DNA of 23,598 bases. Source: LSNR01 sp964603325 (GTDB lineage Bacteria; Patescibacteriota; Minisyncoccia; Moranbacterales; UBA9337). The stretch covers positions 1 through 23,598 of the forward strand of contig CAZRUH010000007.1 in assembly GCA_964603325.1 (NCBI GenBank), in the 5' to 3' direction. A program made the translations under genes and the position numbers. Below, piece after piece: positions 14,273 to 21,368 of this stretch; positions within the stretch are counted from its first letter, which is position 1; each line of letters opens with the position of its first letter. The notes under the pieces were generated by a model. The model made no database searches, was not told the DNA's origin, and was given only the letters and a program-made list of their open reading frames with translations.

Positions 14273-14767
14273 ATGCAAGAGACAATCATTTCACTATTTG
14301 TTGGAATGCCAAAGGAATTGGCTACTTTTTTAATGGCAATGTTGCCGATAACGGAATTAAGAGCATCAATCCCGGTAGCTATTTTGAAATATGGATTGTC
14401 GCCTCTGTCCGCTTTTTTTTGGTCTGTTCTTGGAAATGTCTTTTTGGGAGCGCTGGCTATTTTATTGATTGAGCCGATAACAAAATTTATAATCAAGAAA
14501 AGTGAATTTTTGGATAAAATTTGGCGAAGATACATTGGCAGATTGCGGATGAAAAATAAAGAAAAATTTTCCAAATGGGAAGCGTGGGCGTTGGTTTCAT
14601 TTGTCGCCATTCCATTGCCAATGACCGGAGCGTTCAGTGGAGCGGTAGCGGCTTCTATTTTTCAAATAGATACAAAAAAAGCTATTTCTTTGATTATGCT
14701 TGGTTGCATTATTTCCGGGGCGATAGTAACCGGTATAACAGTTTTTAGTTTTAATCTTATTCACTAA
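14273..14767 (+). CDS. Small multidrug export family membrane protein (COG2426-like)
   Basis: A 164-residue integral membrane protein. The sequence MLPITELRASIPVAILKYG and WEAWALVSFVAIPLPMTGAFSGAVAASIF, plus a final hydrophobic segment (AISLIMLGCIISGAIVTGITVFSF), match the COG2426 family called small multidrug export proteins. The real cargo is unknown, and drug export is only a family label. About four hydrophobic stretches alternate with a basic loop (RRYIGRLRMKNKEKFSK). I start at the ATG 14273 because the promoter -10 box lies at 14243-14248; an upstream TTG at 14231 would add 14 residues but overlaps the promoter. tpiA follows 4 bases after the stop. Confidence 0.75.
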   Translation: MQETIISLFVGMPKELATFLMAMLPITELRASIPVAILKYGLSPLSAFFWSVLGNVFLGALAILLIEPITKFIIKKSEFLDKIWRRYIGRLRMKNKEKFSKWEAWALVSFVAIPLPMTGAFSGAVAASIFQIDTKKAISLIMLGCIISGAIVTGITVFSFNLIH

Positions 14768-14771
14768 AAAT

Positions 14772-15542
14772 ATGAGTAAATTGGTTGTGGGAAATTTAAA
14801 AATGAATATAATTTCCGTTATTGAGCGTAAAAATTATTTTAAAAGTTTTAACGATATTTCTAAAAAACTTAAAGCAAGTAATGTTAAAGTGGTTCTTTGT
14901 CCACCGGCAATTCATTTGGAAAGTTTTGTTAATAAAATTAAGAATGGACAAATTGATTTTGGAGCGCAAAATGTTTATTTTAAAAACAAAGGAGCTTATA
15001 CCGGAGAAATTTCCCCGGTAATGGTAAAAAATTTTGGTGGCAATTATGTAATTATCGGACACAGTGAAAGAAGGAGATATTTTAAAGAAAAGAACGGAGA
15101 TATAAACAAAAAAATAGTAATGTCATTAAAGTCAAAACTGAGTCCTATTTTATGTATTGGCGAAACAAGAAAAGAAAGAGAAGAAGGAAAATTAAAAAAA
15201 ATAATTTCAAATCAATTAAAAGAGGGTTTAAATAAAATTTCCAAGAAAAATATTTCCAATACTGTTATCGCTTATGAGCCGATTTGGGCTATTGGTGCGG
15301 GCAAATCTCCCACAGCAGACAACATAATGGAGGTTCAGATTTTAATTAAAAAAATTCTTGTAGATACTTTTTCCATTAAGATAAACAAAATGCCAAAAAT
15401 ATTATATGGGGGTTCGGTTAATTACAGAAATATTGAAGAAGTGTGTTTGAGCGCCGGAATGGATGGAGTTTTGGTGGGCGGAGAATCTTTGCATCCGGTT
15501 GATTTTTTAAAAATAGTAGAAAATATTAATAAAAATAATTAA
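14772..15542 (+). CDS. tpiA: Triosephosphate isomerase
   Basis: A 256-residue TIM-barrel enzyme interconverting dihydroxyacetone phosphate and glyceraldehyde-3-phosphate. The active-site residues are all present: N8 and K10 (GNLKMN, with Leu where most have Trp), H97 (IIGHSERR, 94-101) and E169 (AYEPIWAIG, 167-175). The phosphate-binding loop is CIGETRKEREEGK, and KILYGGSVN and GVLVGGESL fold around the phosphate. Length is normal. It shares a transcript with the aldolase 7 bases downstream, which produces its substrates, so this is a small glycolysis module. The start is an ATG in an A-rich leader with no Shine-Dalgarno. Confidence 0.96.
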   Translation: MSKLVVGNLKMNIISVIERKNYFKSFNDISKKLKASNVKVVLCPPAIHLESFVNKIKNGQIDFGAQNVYFKNKGAYTGEISPVMVKNFGGNYVIIGHSERRRYFKEKNGDINKKIVMSLKSKLSPILCIGETRKEREEGKLKKIISNQLKEGLNKISKKNISNTVIAYEPIWAIGAGKSPTADNIMEVQILIKKILVDTFSIKINKMPKILYGGSVNYRNIEEVCLSAGMDGVLVGGESLHPVDFLKIVENINKNN

Positions 15543-15548
15543 AAAAAT

Positions 15549-16415
15549 ATGTTGGTTCAAGTAAAAGATATTTTAAACAATGCTCGTGATAACAAATATG
15601 CCGTGGGAGCATTCAATGTCGTTAATTTGGAAACTACGCAAGCGGTTTTGGATGCGGCGAAAGAAAAAAAATCTCCGGTAATTATTCAGGTAACGGAAAA
15701 AACGATGGATTATGCCGGGGGTAGAAATATATTTCAGATTATCAAAAATACAGCGGAATATTATTATCCGGAAATTTCCGTTGGTATTCATTTGGATCAT
15801 GGAAAAAGTTTTGAAGTTATTCAGCGCGCAATTGAAATCGGATTTACTTCGGTTATGTATGATGGTTCCAGGGGTAAATATGAGGATAATTTAATGACAA
15901 CAAAAAGAGTTGTGGAGTTTTGTCATAAAAAAAATGTTAATGTTCAGGCGGAGTTGGGCAATGTTCCCTATTTAAAAGAAATTGGAATTGCTGATGTGGA
16001 GTGGGATAAATATATGACTGATCCGGATCAAGCGGAAGACTTTGTAGAGGAAACAAATATTGACGCTTTGGCTGTAGCCATTGGAAATGCACATGATTTT
16101 GCCAAAGAACGCTCAGAACCTGATTATGATAGATTGGAAAAAATAAGGCAAAGATTAAACATCCCATTAATTATGCACGGAGCTTCGGACTGGGAAAAAG
16201 AAAAAGTTGAAAATGCCATAGAAAGAGGGATTAGTTGTTTTAATGTTGATACCGCTTCCAGAATGGCATTTATTACAAGTTTGGTGCAAACGATTAGTGA
16301 TGCTAAAGAAATTTCTTATGATATTAGGGGGCATCTGGGAAAAGCTCGTGAGAAAGTGAAAGAATCTGTAATGCACAAAATGGACATTTTTAAAAGTTCC
16401 GGAAAGAATGTCTAG
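15549..16415 (+). CDS. fba: Class II fructose-bisphosphate aldolase family protein
   Basis: A 288-residue class II (zinc) aldolase of the FbaA/GatY type. Fructose-bisphosphate cleavage to dihydroxyacetone phosphate and glyceraldehyde-3-phosphate fits its place next to tpiA. Family signs are GAFNVVNLETTQAVLDAA (20-37), SVGIHLDHG (77-85) with the catalytic Asp and a zinc His, AELGNV (134-139), then IGNAHDF with H182 and MHGASD with H210. All metal-binding residues are present. The glycine-rich phosphate-binding spots are changed: families usually read VHG and HGG(S/T)G, here AHD and HGASD, although the Ser is kept. The substrate may therefore differ from FBP. The C-terminal GHLGKAREKVKESVMHKMDIFKSSGK is typical. 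The stop is followed by 25 bases before the glycosyltransferase. Confidence 0.85.
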   Translation: MLVQVKDILNNARDNKYAVGAFNVVNLETTQAVLDAAKEKKSPVIIQVTEKTMDYAGGRNIFQIIKNTAEYYYPEISVGIHLDHGKSFEVIQRAIEIGFTSVMYDGSRGKYEDNLMTTKRVVEFCHKKNVNVQAELGNVPYLKEIGIADVEWDKYMTDPDQAEDFVEETNIDALAVAIGNAHDFAKERSEPDYDRLEKIRQRLNIPLIMHGASDWEKEKVENAIERGISCFNVDTASRMAFITSLVQTISDAKEISYDIRGHLGKAREKVKESVMHKMDIFKSSGKNV

Positions 16416-16440
16416 AGTATTTTAACATTCAGAACTATAA

Positions 16441-17607
16441 ATGAATAAAAAAATTTTAGTAATAGCACCGGTGCCTTTTTTTGTTGATAGAGGAACTCCA
16501 ATGCGAATTTTGGAGGAATCTTTAGCTTTGGAGAGAAAAGGATATGATGTCAGTATAGTCACTTATCACCTGGGAAGAAATATTAATGAAATTGCTCCGG
16601 AAAGCAAAATAAAAATATATCGTATAGTTAGGTTTCTATTTTGGTATAAGAAAAAAGAATCCGGACCAAGTTGGCAAAAAATGGCTTTGGATATTTTGTT
16701 GATTATCAAAACTTTGCGTGTCTATTTTAGGGTTAAGCCGGATATTATTCATAGTCATCTCCATGAAGGAGTTTTGATAGGATGGTTTGTCCAAAAAATT
16801 ATTTTCTGGAAAAAAGTAAAACTGGTGGCGGATTTCCACGGAGAGTTGGTTAGCGAGATGAGATCTCATGGATATTTAAAAAACGGTTTTTTGAAAAAAA
16901 TTTTTCACTTTTTGGAGAAAATAATTTTTTCTATGGGAGATTGGTCTATCGCAAGTTCGGAAGAACTAAAAAATATTATTTATAAACTGAGGAAAGATCA
17001 TAAAGTAAGTGTGGTATTAGATGGTGTAAATTTAAAAAAGTATAATATTAGCAATAAAAATGATAACAATAAAATAAATATAATTTATTCGGGAGCATTT
17101 GTTCAAAATAAGGGAATAGATTTGTTATTGGACGCTATTTTGAAAATATCCAAAACAAGAGATGTAAGCCTAAAATTTATATTGGCCGGAAGTCCCGTTA
17201 ACAATATCAGCGATTTTATTGAAAGGAATAATTTAAATGAAATGGTTGAAATTATTAGTCCGTTAAATTATAAAGATCTCCCAAGTGTAAATTTGCGAGG
17301 AGATATTGCCGTTGATCCGAAAACTTCTCAGGTCGGACAAGCCAGCGGAAAGATTTTGCAATATATGGCGGCGGGATTGCCCGTAATCTGCTTTGATAGA
17401 AAAAATAACAGAAAATATTTGAAAGATGCGGGGTATTATGTAAAAAATATTTCTGCCGATGGGATAGTGGATGCCATAATATATCTGCAAAATAATCCAG
17501 AAAAACTTAAAATGATGTCCGAGGCTTCTAAAAAAAATATTAAGAAATTTTCTTGGGATAAAACGGCGATCAGCATAGTAAAAGTGTATGACAGGTGTGA
17601 TAATTAA
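16441..17607 (+). CDS. Family 4 (GT-B) glycosyltransferase
   Basis: A 388-residue GT-B glycosyltransferase that probably adds a sugar to a cell-surface glycan or lipid carrier; donor and acceptor are unknown. The N-terminal Rossmann domain starts ILVIAPVPFFVDRGTPMRILEESLALERKGYDV, with the GTP motif typical of GT4. DIIHSHLHEG and LVADFHGEL follow. The C-terminal domain has IIYSGAFVQNKGIDLLLDAI, FILAGSP, and GQASGKILQYMAAGLPVICFD, corresponding to the usual E-x-x-A-x-G-x-P region where Glu is replaced by Lys-Ile-Leu-Gln. No transmembrane segment is evident. It follows the aldolase by 25 bases on the same strand and ends in front of the 300-bp rpoB upstream region. Confidence 0.88.
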   Translation: MNKKILVIAPVPFFVDRGTPMRILEESLALERKGYDVSIVTYHLGRNINEIAPESKIKIYRIVRFLFWYKKKESGPSWQKMALDILLIIKTLRVYFRVKPDIIHSHLHEGVLIGWFVQKIIFWKKVKLVADFHGELVSEMRSHGYLKNGFLKKIFHFLEKIIFSMGDWSIASSEELKNIIYKLRKDHKVSVVLDGVNLKKYNISNKNDNNKINIIYSGAFVQNKGIDLLLDAILKISKTRDVSLKFILAGSPVNNISDFIERNNLNEMVEIISPLNYKDLPSVNLRGDIAVDPKTSQVGQASGKILQYMAAGLPVICFDRKNNRKYLKDAGYYVKNISADGIVDAIIYLQNNPEKLKMMSEASKKNIKKFSWDKTAISIVKVYDRCDN

Positions 17608-17762
17608 AATAATGGTAAATAAATATTAAAAACCTTAATTACAGCAACAATTTTAATTGATTTTGAAGGTGGGTGGTTTTGAATTAAGAAACAAGAAAAA
17701 TAATCAAAAAATAAAAAAGTGATCGTATGTTATTTTTAATAATTATGTGTGGTAAATAATTT

Positions 17763-17783
17763 GATGTGTGATGCGTGATGTTG
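17763..17783 (+). repeat. Imperfect triple 7-bp direct repeat at the rpoB promoter
   Basis: GATGTGT, GATGCGT and GATGTTG follow one another without gaps. The last copy overlaps the -35 box. The 7-bp period is not a full helical turn. The repeats may bind a regulator or may be accidental. Confidence 0.4.
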
Positions 17784-17808
17784 ACATATTTTTTCACTTA
17801 TGTATAAT
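17781..17808 (+). promoter_or_regulatory. Consensus sigma70 promoter of rpoB-rpoC
   Basis: TTGACA (17781-17786) and TATAAT (17803-17808) are both perfect consensus boxes with a 16-base spacer. It is the strongest promoter in the window. Transcription would start near 17815, giving a leader of about 95 bases. Confidence 0.8.
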
Positions 17809-17882
17809 AATTAAGAATGATATCAAATGATTTACCATATTTTAAGATACAATTAAATAACTTTTTTAAGACTCATTAGAAA

Positions 17883-17905
17883 CCTTTTTTAGCGAATAAA
17901 AAAGG
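17883..17905 (+). promoter_or_regulatory. Hairpin sequestering the rpoB ribosome-binding site
   Basis: CCTTTTTTA (17883-17891) pairs perfectly with TAAAAAAGG (17897-17905) around the loop GCGAA. The AAGG of the 3' arm is the only Shine-Dalgarno-like sequence before the rpoB ATG at 17911, five bases away. When folded, the stem would hide it. There is no U-run afterwards, so a terminator is unlikely. Confidence 0.55.
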
Positions 17906-17910
17906 CTGTG

Positions 17911-20900
17911 ATGGGAATTGTTTTTATGTTTAAAAGCAAGAAAGAACTAAAGGTAAAAAAAAGGATAGGAAGTTCCTCGTCTCTATCAAAGAGAAAATTT
18001 TTTAAAAAAAGTATAATGGTTTCTTTGCCAAACTTGATTGAGGCGCAAACAGATTCATACAATTGGTTTTTGGAGAAAGGATTTCAAGAACTGATTGATG
18101 AAGTAAATCCCATAAAAGACAATTCCGGAAATTTGGAAGTTTCTATTAAGGATTTTTATCTTGATAGTCCCAAGTATCCGGAAGCTATCGCAAAAGAAAA
18201 AAACATTTCTTTTGAAGCTCCCTTAAAAGCTACAGCGTCACTATTAATTAAAAAAACGGGAGAAGTTAGAGAACAAGAAATATATTTAGGCGATTTTCCA
18301 ATAATGACCAATAGAGGAACTTTTATTGTTAATGGTGTGGAAAGGGTGGTTATTCATCAGCTAATCAGAAGTCCTGGAGTATTTTTTACAATGGAATATC
18401 AAAAAGGCAAGAAAACTTTTGGAGCGAAAATAATTCCCAATCGTGGAGCATGGCTGGAAATTGACACAGATTCCGAAGGGGTTATCTCTGTAAAAATAGA
18501 CAGAAAAAGAAAATTGCCGATAACTTCTTTATTAAGAGCATTTGGCATAGAAGACAAAGCGATGCGAAAAGAATTTGCTGATGTAAACACCGGTGATATT
18601 GATTATATCGGGGAGACTTTTGATAAAGATGTTTCTACGACCAGAGGAGAAAGTTACAAAGAAATATACAGAAGGATTCGTCCTGGAGATTTTGCCACAG
18701 AAGAAAATGCCAAGCAAATGATAGACGGAATGTTTTTTAATCCTGATAAATATGATTTTGGAAGCGTTGGGCGATATAGATTAAATCAAAGATTGGAAAT
18801 AAATAGGGAAGATAGCAAAGAAAATAGAGTTCTTTTGGTTGATGACCTCATTTTAATAATAAAAGAAATCATTCGTCTTAATAACGATCCGTTAGCTCAG
18901 GCTGATGATATTGACCACTTGGGTAATAGAAGGGTTCGTGGTGTTGGTGAGCTTATTCAAAACAAGCTCAGAATTGGAATGACCAGAATGGCCAGAAATG
19001 CTAAAGATAGAATGAGTACCTGTGATATTGATATGGTTGTTCCCGGTCAAATAATTAATTCTCGCCCGGTAGCGGCTTCAATAAAAGAATTTTTTTCCAG
19101 TTCACAGCTTTCTCAATTTATGGATCAAGTTAATCCATTGGCAGAGTTAGAGCACAAAAGGCGTTTAAGCGCTATGGGTCCCGGAGGATTGACCAGGGAA
19201 AGGGCCGGCTTTGAGGTTCGTGATGTTCATCATTCTCATTATGGGAGGATTTGTCCGGTGCAGACTCCCGAGGGTCCCAATATTGGTTTGGTTGGGCAAA
19301 TGGCTAATTATTCCAGAATAAACGAATATGGTTTTTTGGAAACACCATATCTAAAAGTTAGAAAAACAGTTAAAAATTCTGTAAATCAACTGGAAAACAG
19401 GATTTTAGATGAGAATATTTCAGGAATTGCCAAGAAAGGAGAATTTATTGATGCAAAGATAGCAAAGAAGATTGGAAAAAACAAGAATAAAGAAATAAAA
19501 GTACTGCCTTTTATTTCTGACAAAATTGAATTTATTGATGCTACGGTTGAAGACAGAAAAAATATTGCTCATGCCGGAATTAAAATGGATGAATTCGGTA
19601 ATATTTTGGAAGAAAAAGTGGAAGCGAGAGTTAAGGGTCATCCGGAAATGATAGAAGCAGATAGTTTAAATTATGTAGATGTTTCCGCTAAACAATGTAT
19701 TTCCGTTGCTACCTCAATGATTCCTTTTTTGGAACATGATGATGCCAATAGAGCATTAATGGGTTCAAACATGCAACGACAAGCGGTTTCTTGCGTAAGG
19801 CCGGAGGCGCCTATAGTTGGAACCGGAATTGAGGATAAGGCGGCCGCAGATTCCGGGCAAGTTGTTTTGGCGGTGGAAGATGGAGAAGTTATCGCTTCTG
19901 ATGCGCAACAAATAATTGTGAGAGAAAAAAGTCCTTCAGGGGTTAAAACAAAATATATTAGAAGAAAATATCCCTTACAAAGCTTTGCCAAATCAAATGC
20001 ATTCACCAGCATGAATCAAATACCGAGAGTAACGGTTGGTGACAAAGTGAAAAAGGGTCAGCTTTTGGCTGATGGAGCATCTACTGATAATGGTGAAATA
20101 GCTTTGGGTCAAAATGTTTTAACAGCTTTTGTCCCATGGGAGGGATACAACTTTGAAGACGCTATCATAATATCTGAAAGATTAGTGCAAGACGATAGAT
20201 ATAGCTCAATACACATTGAAGATTTTTCTATTGATGTTAGGGATACGAAATTGGGGGCGGAAATTGTTACTAGAGATATTCCAAATATTGGAGAAGAAAG
20301 ATTAAAAAATCTTGATCAAGATGGAATAATAAGAGTTGGTGCTGAAGTTTCTTCGGGAGATATTTTGGTTGGAAAAATAACTCCTAAAGGAGAAGGAGAT
20401 TTAACGGCTGAGGAGCGATTATTAAGAGCAATTTTTGGAGAGAAGTCCAGAGATGTTAAGGATTCTTCTTTATATCTTTCTCACGGAAAACATGGAAAAG
20501 TTGTTGATGTTAAGATATTTTCTCGTGAGCAAGGAGATAAGTTGTCTACGGGAGTTATAAAAAAGATACAAGTTTCCGTAGCACAATTTAGACGAATTGC
20601 TGTTGGTGATAAACTTGCCGGAAGACACGGCAATAAGGGTGTTGTATCTAGAATTGCTCCTGTAGAGGATATGCCCTATTTACCTGACGGAACGCCAATA
20701 GATGTTATTTTAAATCCTTTAGGGGTGGCAAGTCGTATGAATATCGGTCAAATTTTGGAAATTCATGCCGGATGGGCAGCTTCAAAGCTTGGATATAAAT
20801 TGGCAACCCCGGCATTGGACGGTATAAGCGAGAAAAACATTAAAGAAGAATTAAAAAAGGCGGGTTTACCGGAAAATGGAAAAATTCAATTGGTTGATGG

Positions 20901-21309
20901 AAAAACCGGGGAATATTTTGACAACGAATCAACAGTGGGAATGATGTATATAATGAAATTGAACCACTTGGTTGATGACAAGATGCATATGAGATCAATA
21001 GGTCCTTATTCTTTAATTACTCAACAACCATTGGGAGGGAAAGCTCAATTTGGCGGACAAAGATTTGGAGAAATGGAAGTTTGGGCATTGGAAGGATATG
21101 GAGCGGCATACTCACTTCAAGAAATGTTAACCATTAAATCAGATGATGTTCGTGGACGTTCCGGTGCTTATGAGTCAATTATTAAAGGAGAAAAAATAAG
21201 TAGCCCAAGTATCCCGGCATCTTTTCATGTGCTGGTTAGTGAATTAAAAGGATTGTGTATGAATGTTGAATTGACGGGAATAAAAAAACAGTCTTTAAAA
21301 AATAAGTAA
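17911..21309 (+). CDS. rpoB: DNA-directed RNA polymerase beta subunit
   Basis: The beta subunit of RNA polymerase, 1132 residues from the ATG at 17911, shorter than E. coli (1342) because lineage-specific insertions are absent. Landmarks in order: SLPNLIEAQTDSYNWFL, IMTNRGTFIVNGVERVVIHQL, RSPGVFF, the rifampicin-region stretch LSQFMDQVNPLAELEHKRRL (from about 400) and GPGGLTRERAGFEVRDVHHS, PNIGLV, NVLTAFVPWEGYNFEDAI, the catalytic-region GDKLAGRHGNKGVVS, EDMPYLPDGTPIDVILNP, FGGQRFGEMEVWALEGYGAA and DVRGRSGAYESI. Start choice: GTG at 17908 is directly adjacent in frame, and ATG 17926 (MFKSKK) is another option; AAGG five bases before 17911 favours that ATG. It is not preceded by rplKAJL as in many bacteria. 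rpoC follows after 59 bases. Confidence 0.98.
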   Translation: MGIVFMFKSKKELKVKKRIGSSSSLSKRKFFKKSIMVSLPNLIEAQTDSYNWFLEKGFQELIDEVNPIKDNSGNLEVSIKDFYLDSPKYPEAIAKEKNISFEAPLKATASLLIKKTGEVREQEIYLGDFPIMTNRGTFIVNGVERVVIHQLIRSPGVFFTMEYQKGKKTFGAKIIPNRGAWLEIDTDSEGVISVKIDRKRKLPITSLLRAFGIEDKAMRKEFADVNTGDIDYIGETFDKDVSTTRGESYKEIYRRIRPGDFATEENAKQMIDGMFFNPDKYDFGSVGRYRLNQRLEINREDSKENRVLLVDDLILIIKEIIRLNNDPLAQADDIDHLGNRRVRGVGELIQNKLRIGMTRMARNAKDRMSTCDIDMVVPGQIINSRPVAASIKEFFSSSQLSQFMDQVNPLAELEHKRRLSAMGPGGLTRERAGFEVRDVHHSHYGRICPVQTPEGPNIGLVGQMANYSRINEYGFLETPYLKVRKTVKNSVNQLENRILDENISGIAKKGEFIDAKIAKKIGKNKNKEIKVLPFISDKIEFIDATVEDRKNIAHAGIKMDEFGNILEEKVEARVKGHPEMIEADSLNYVDVSAKQCISVATSMIPFLEHDDANRALMGSNMQRQAVSCVRPEAPIVGTGIEDKAAADSGQVVLAVEDGEVIASDAQQIIVREKSPSGVKTKYIRRKYPLQSFAKSNAFTSMNQIPRVTVGDKVKKGQLLADGASTDNGEIALGQNVLTAFVPWEGYNFEDAIIISERLVQDDRYSSIHIEDFSIDVRDTKLGAEIVTRDIPNIGEERLKNLDQDGIIRVGAEVSSGDILVGKITPKGEGDLTAEERLLRAIFGEKSRDVKDSSLYLSHGKHGKVVDVKIFSREQGDKLSTGVIKKIQVSVAQFRRIAVGDKLAGRHGNKGVVSRIAPVEDMPYLPDGTPIDVILNPLGVASRMNIGQILEIHAGWAASKLGYKLATPALDGISEKNIKEELKKAGLPENGKIQLVDGKTGEYFDNESTVGMMYIMKLNHLVDDKMHMRSIGPYSLITQQPLGGKAQFGGQRFGEMEVWALEGYGAAYSLQEMLTIKSDDVRGRSGAYESIIKGEKISSPSIPASFHVLVSELKGLCMNVELTGIKKQSLKNK

Positions 21310-21325
21310 CCCCATAATATTTTTG

Positions 21326-21358
21326 GTTGGTTTTAATCAATGATTTTAACTAACTTTT
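21326..21358 (+). promoter_or_regulatory. Hairpin with U-run between rpoB and rpoC
   Basis: GTTGGTT (21326-21332) pairs with AACTAAC (21348-21354) with one G-T pair, enclosing a small inner AATC/GATT stem, and is followed by TTTT. It resembles a weak terminator that could lower rpoC transcription relative to rpoB, but the low GC makes this uncertain. Confidence 0.3.
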
Positions 21359-21368
21359 CCCAAAATAT

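Larger units (their letters stand above)
17608..17907. other. Intergenic region upstream of rpoB
   Basis: No gene, tRNA or clear terminator is seen here. The first ~150 bases are AT-rich; they hold only short inverted repeats such as CTTAATT (17634-17640) with AATTAAG (17682-17688). The second half holds an imperfect triple 7-bp repeat (17763-17783), the consensus promoter at 17781-17808, and a hairpin next to the rpoB start (17883-17905). Confidence 0.6.

Noticed and set aside
17608..17780. A hidden small RNA gene before rpoB
   Set aside because: Only weak inverted repeats, no clear promoter-terminator pair, and no fold I recognise.
19671..20012. A 113-codon open frame opposite rpoB
   Set aside because: Antisense to conserved rpoB sequence, no known motif and no separate promoter; it is a shadow of the real frame.
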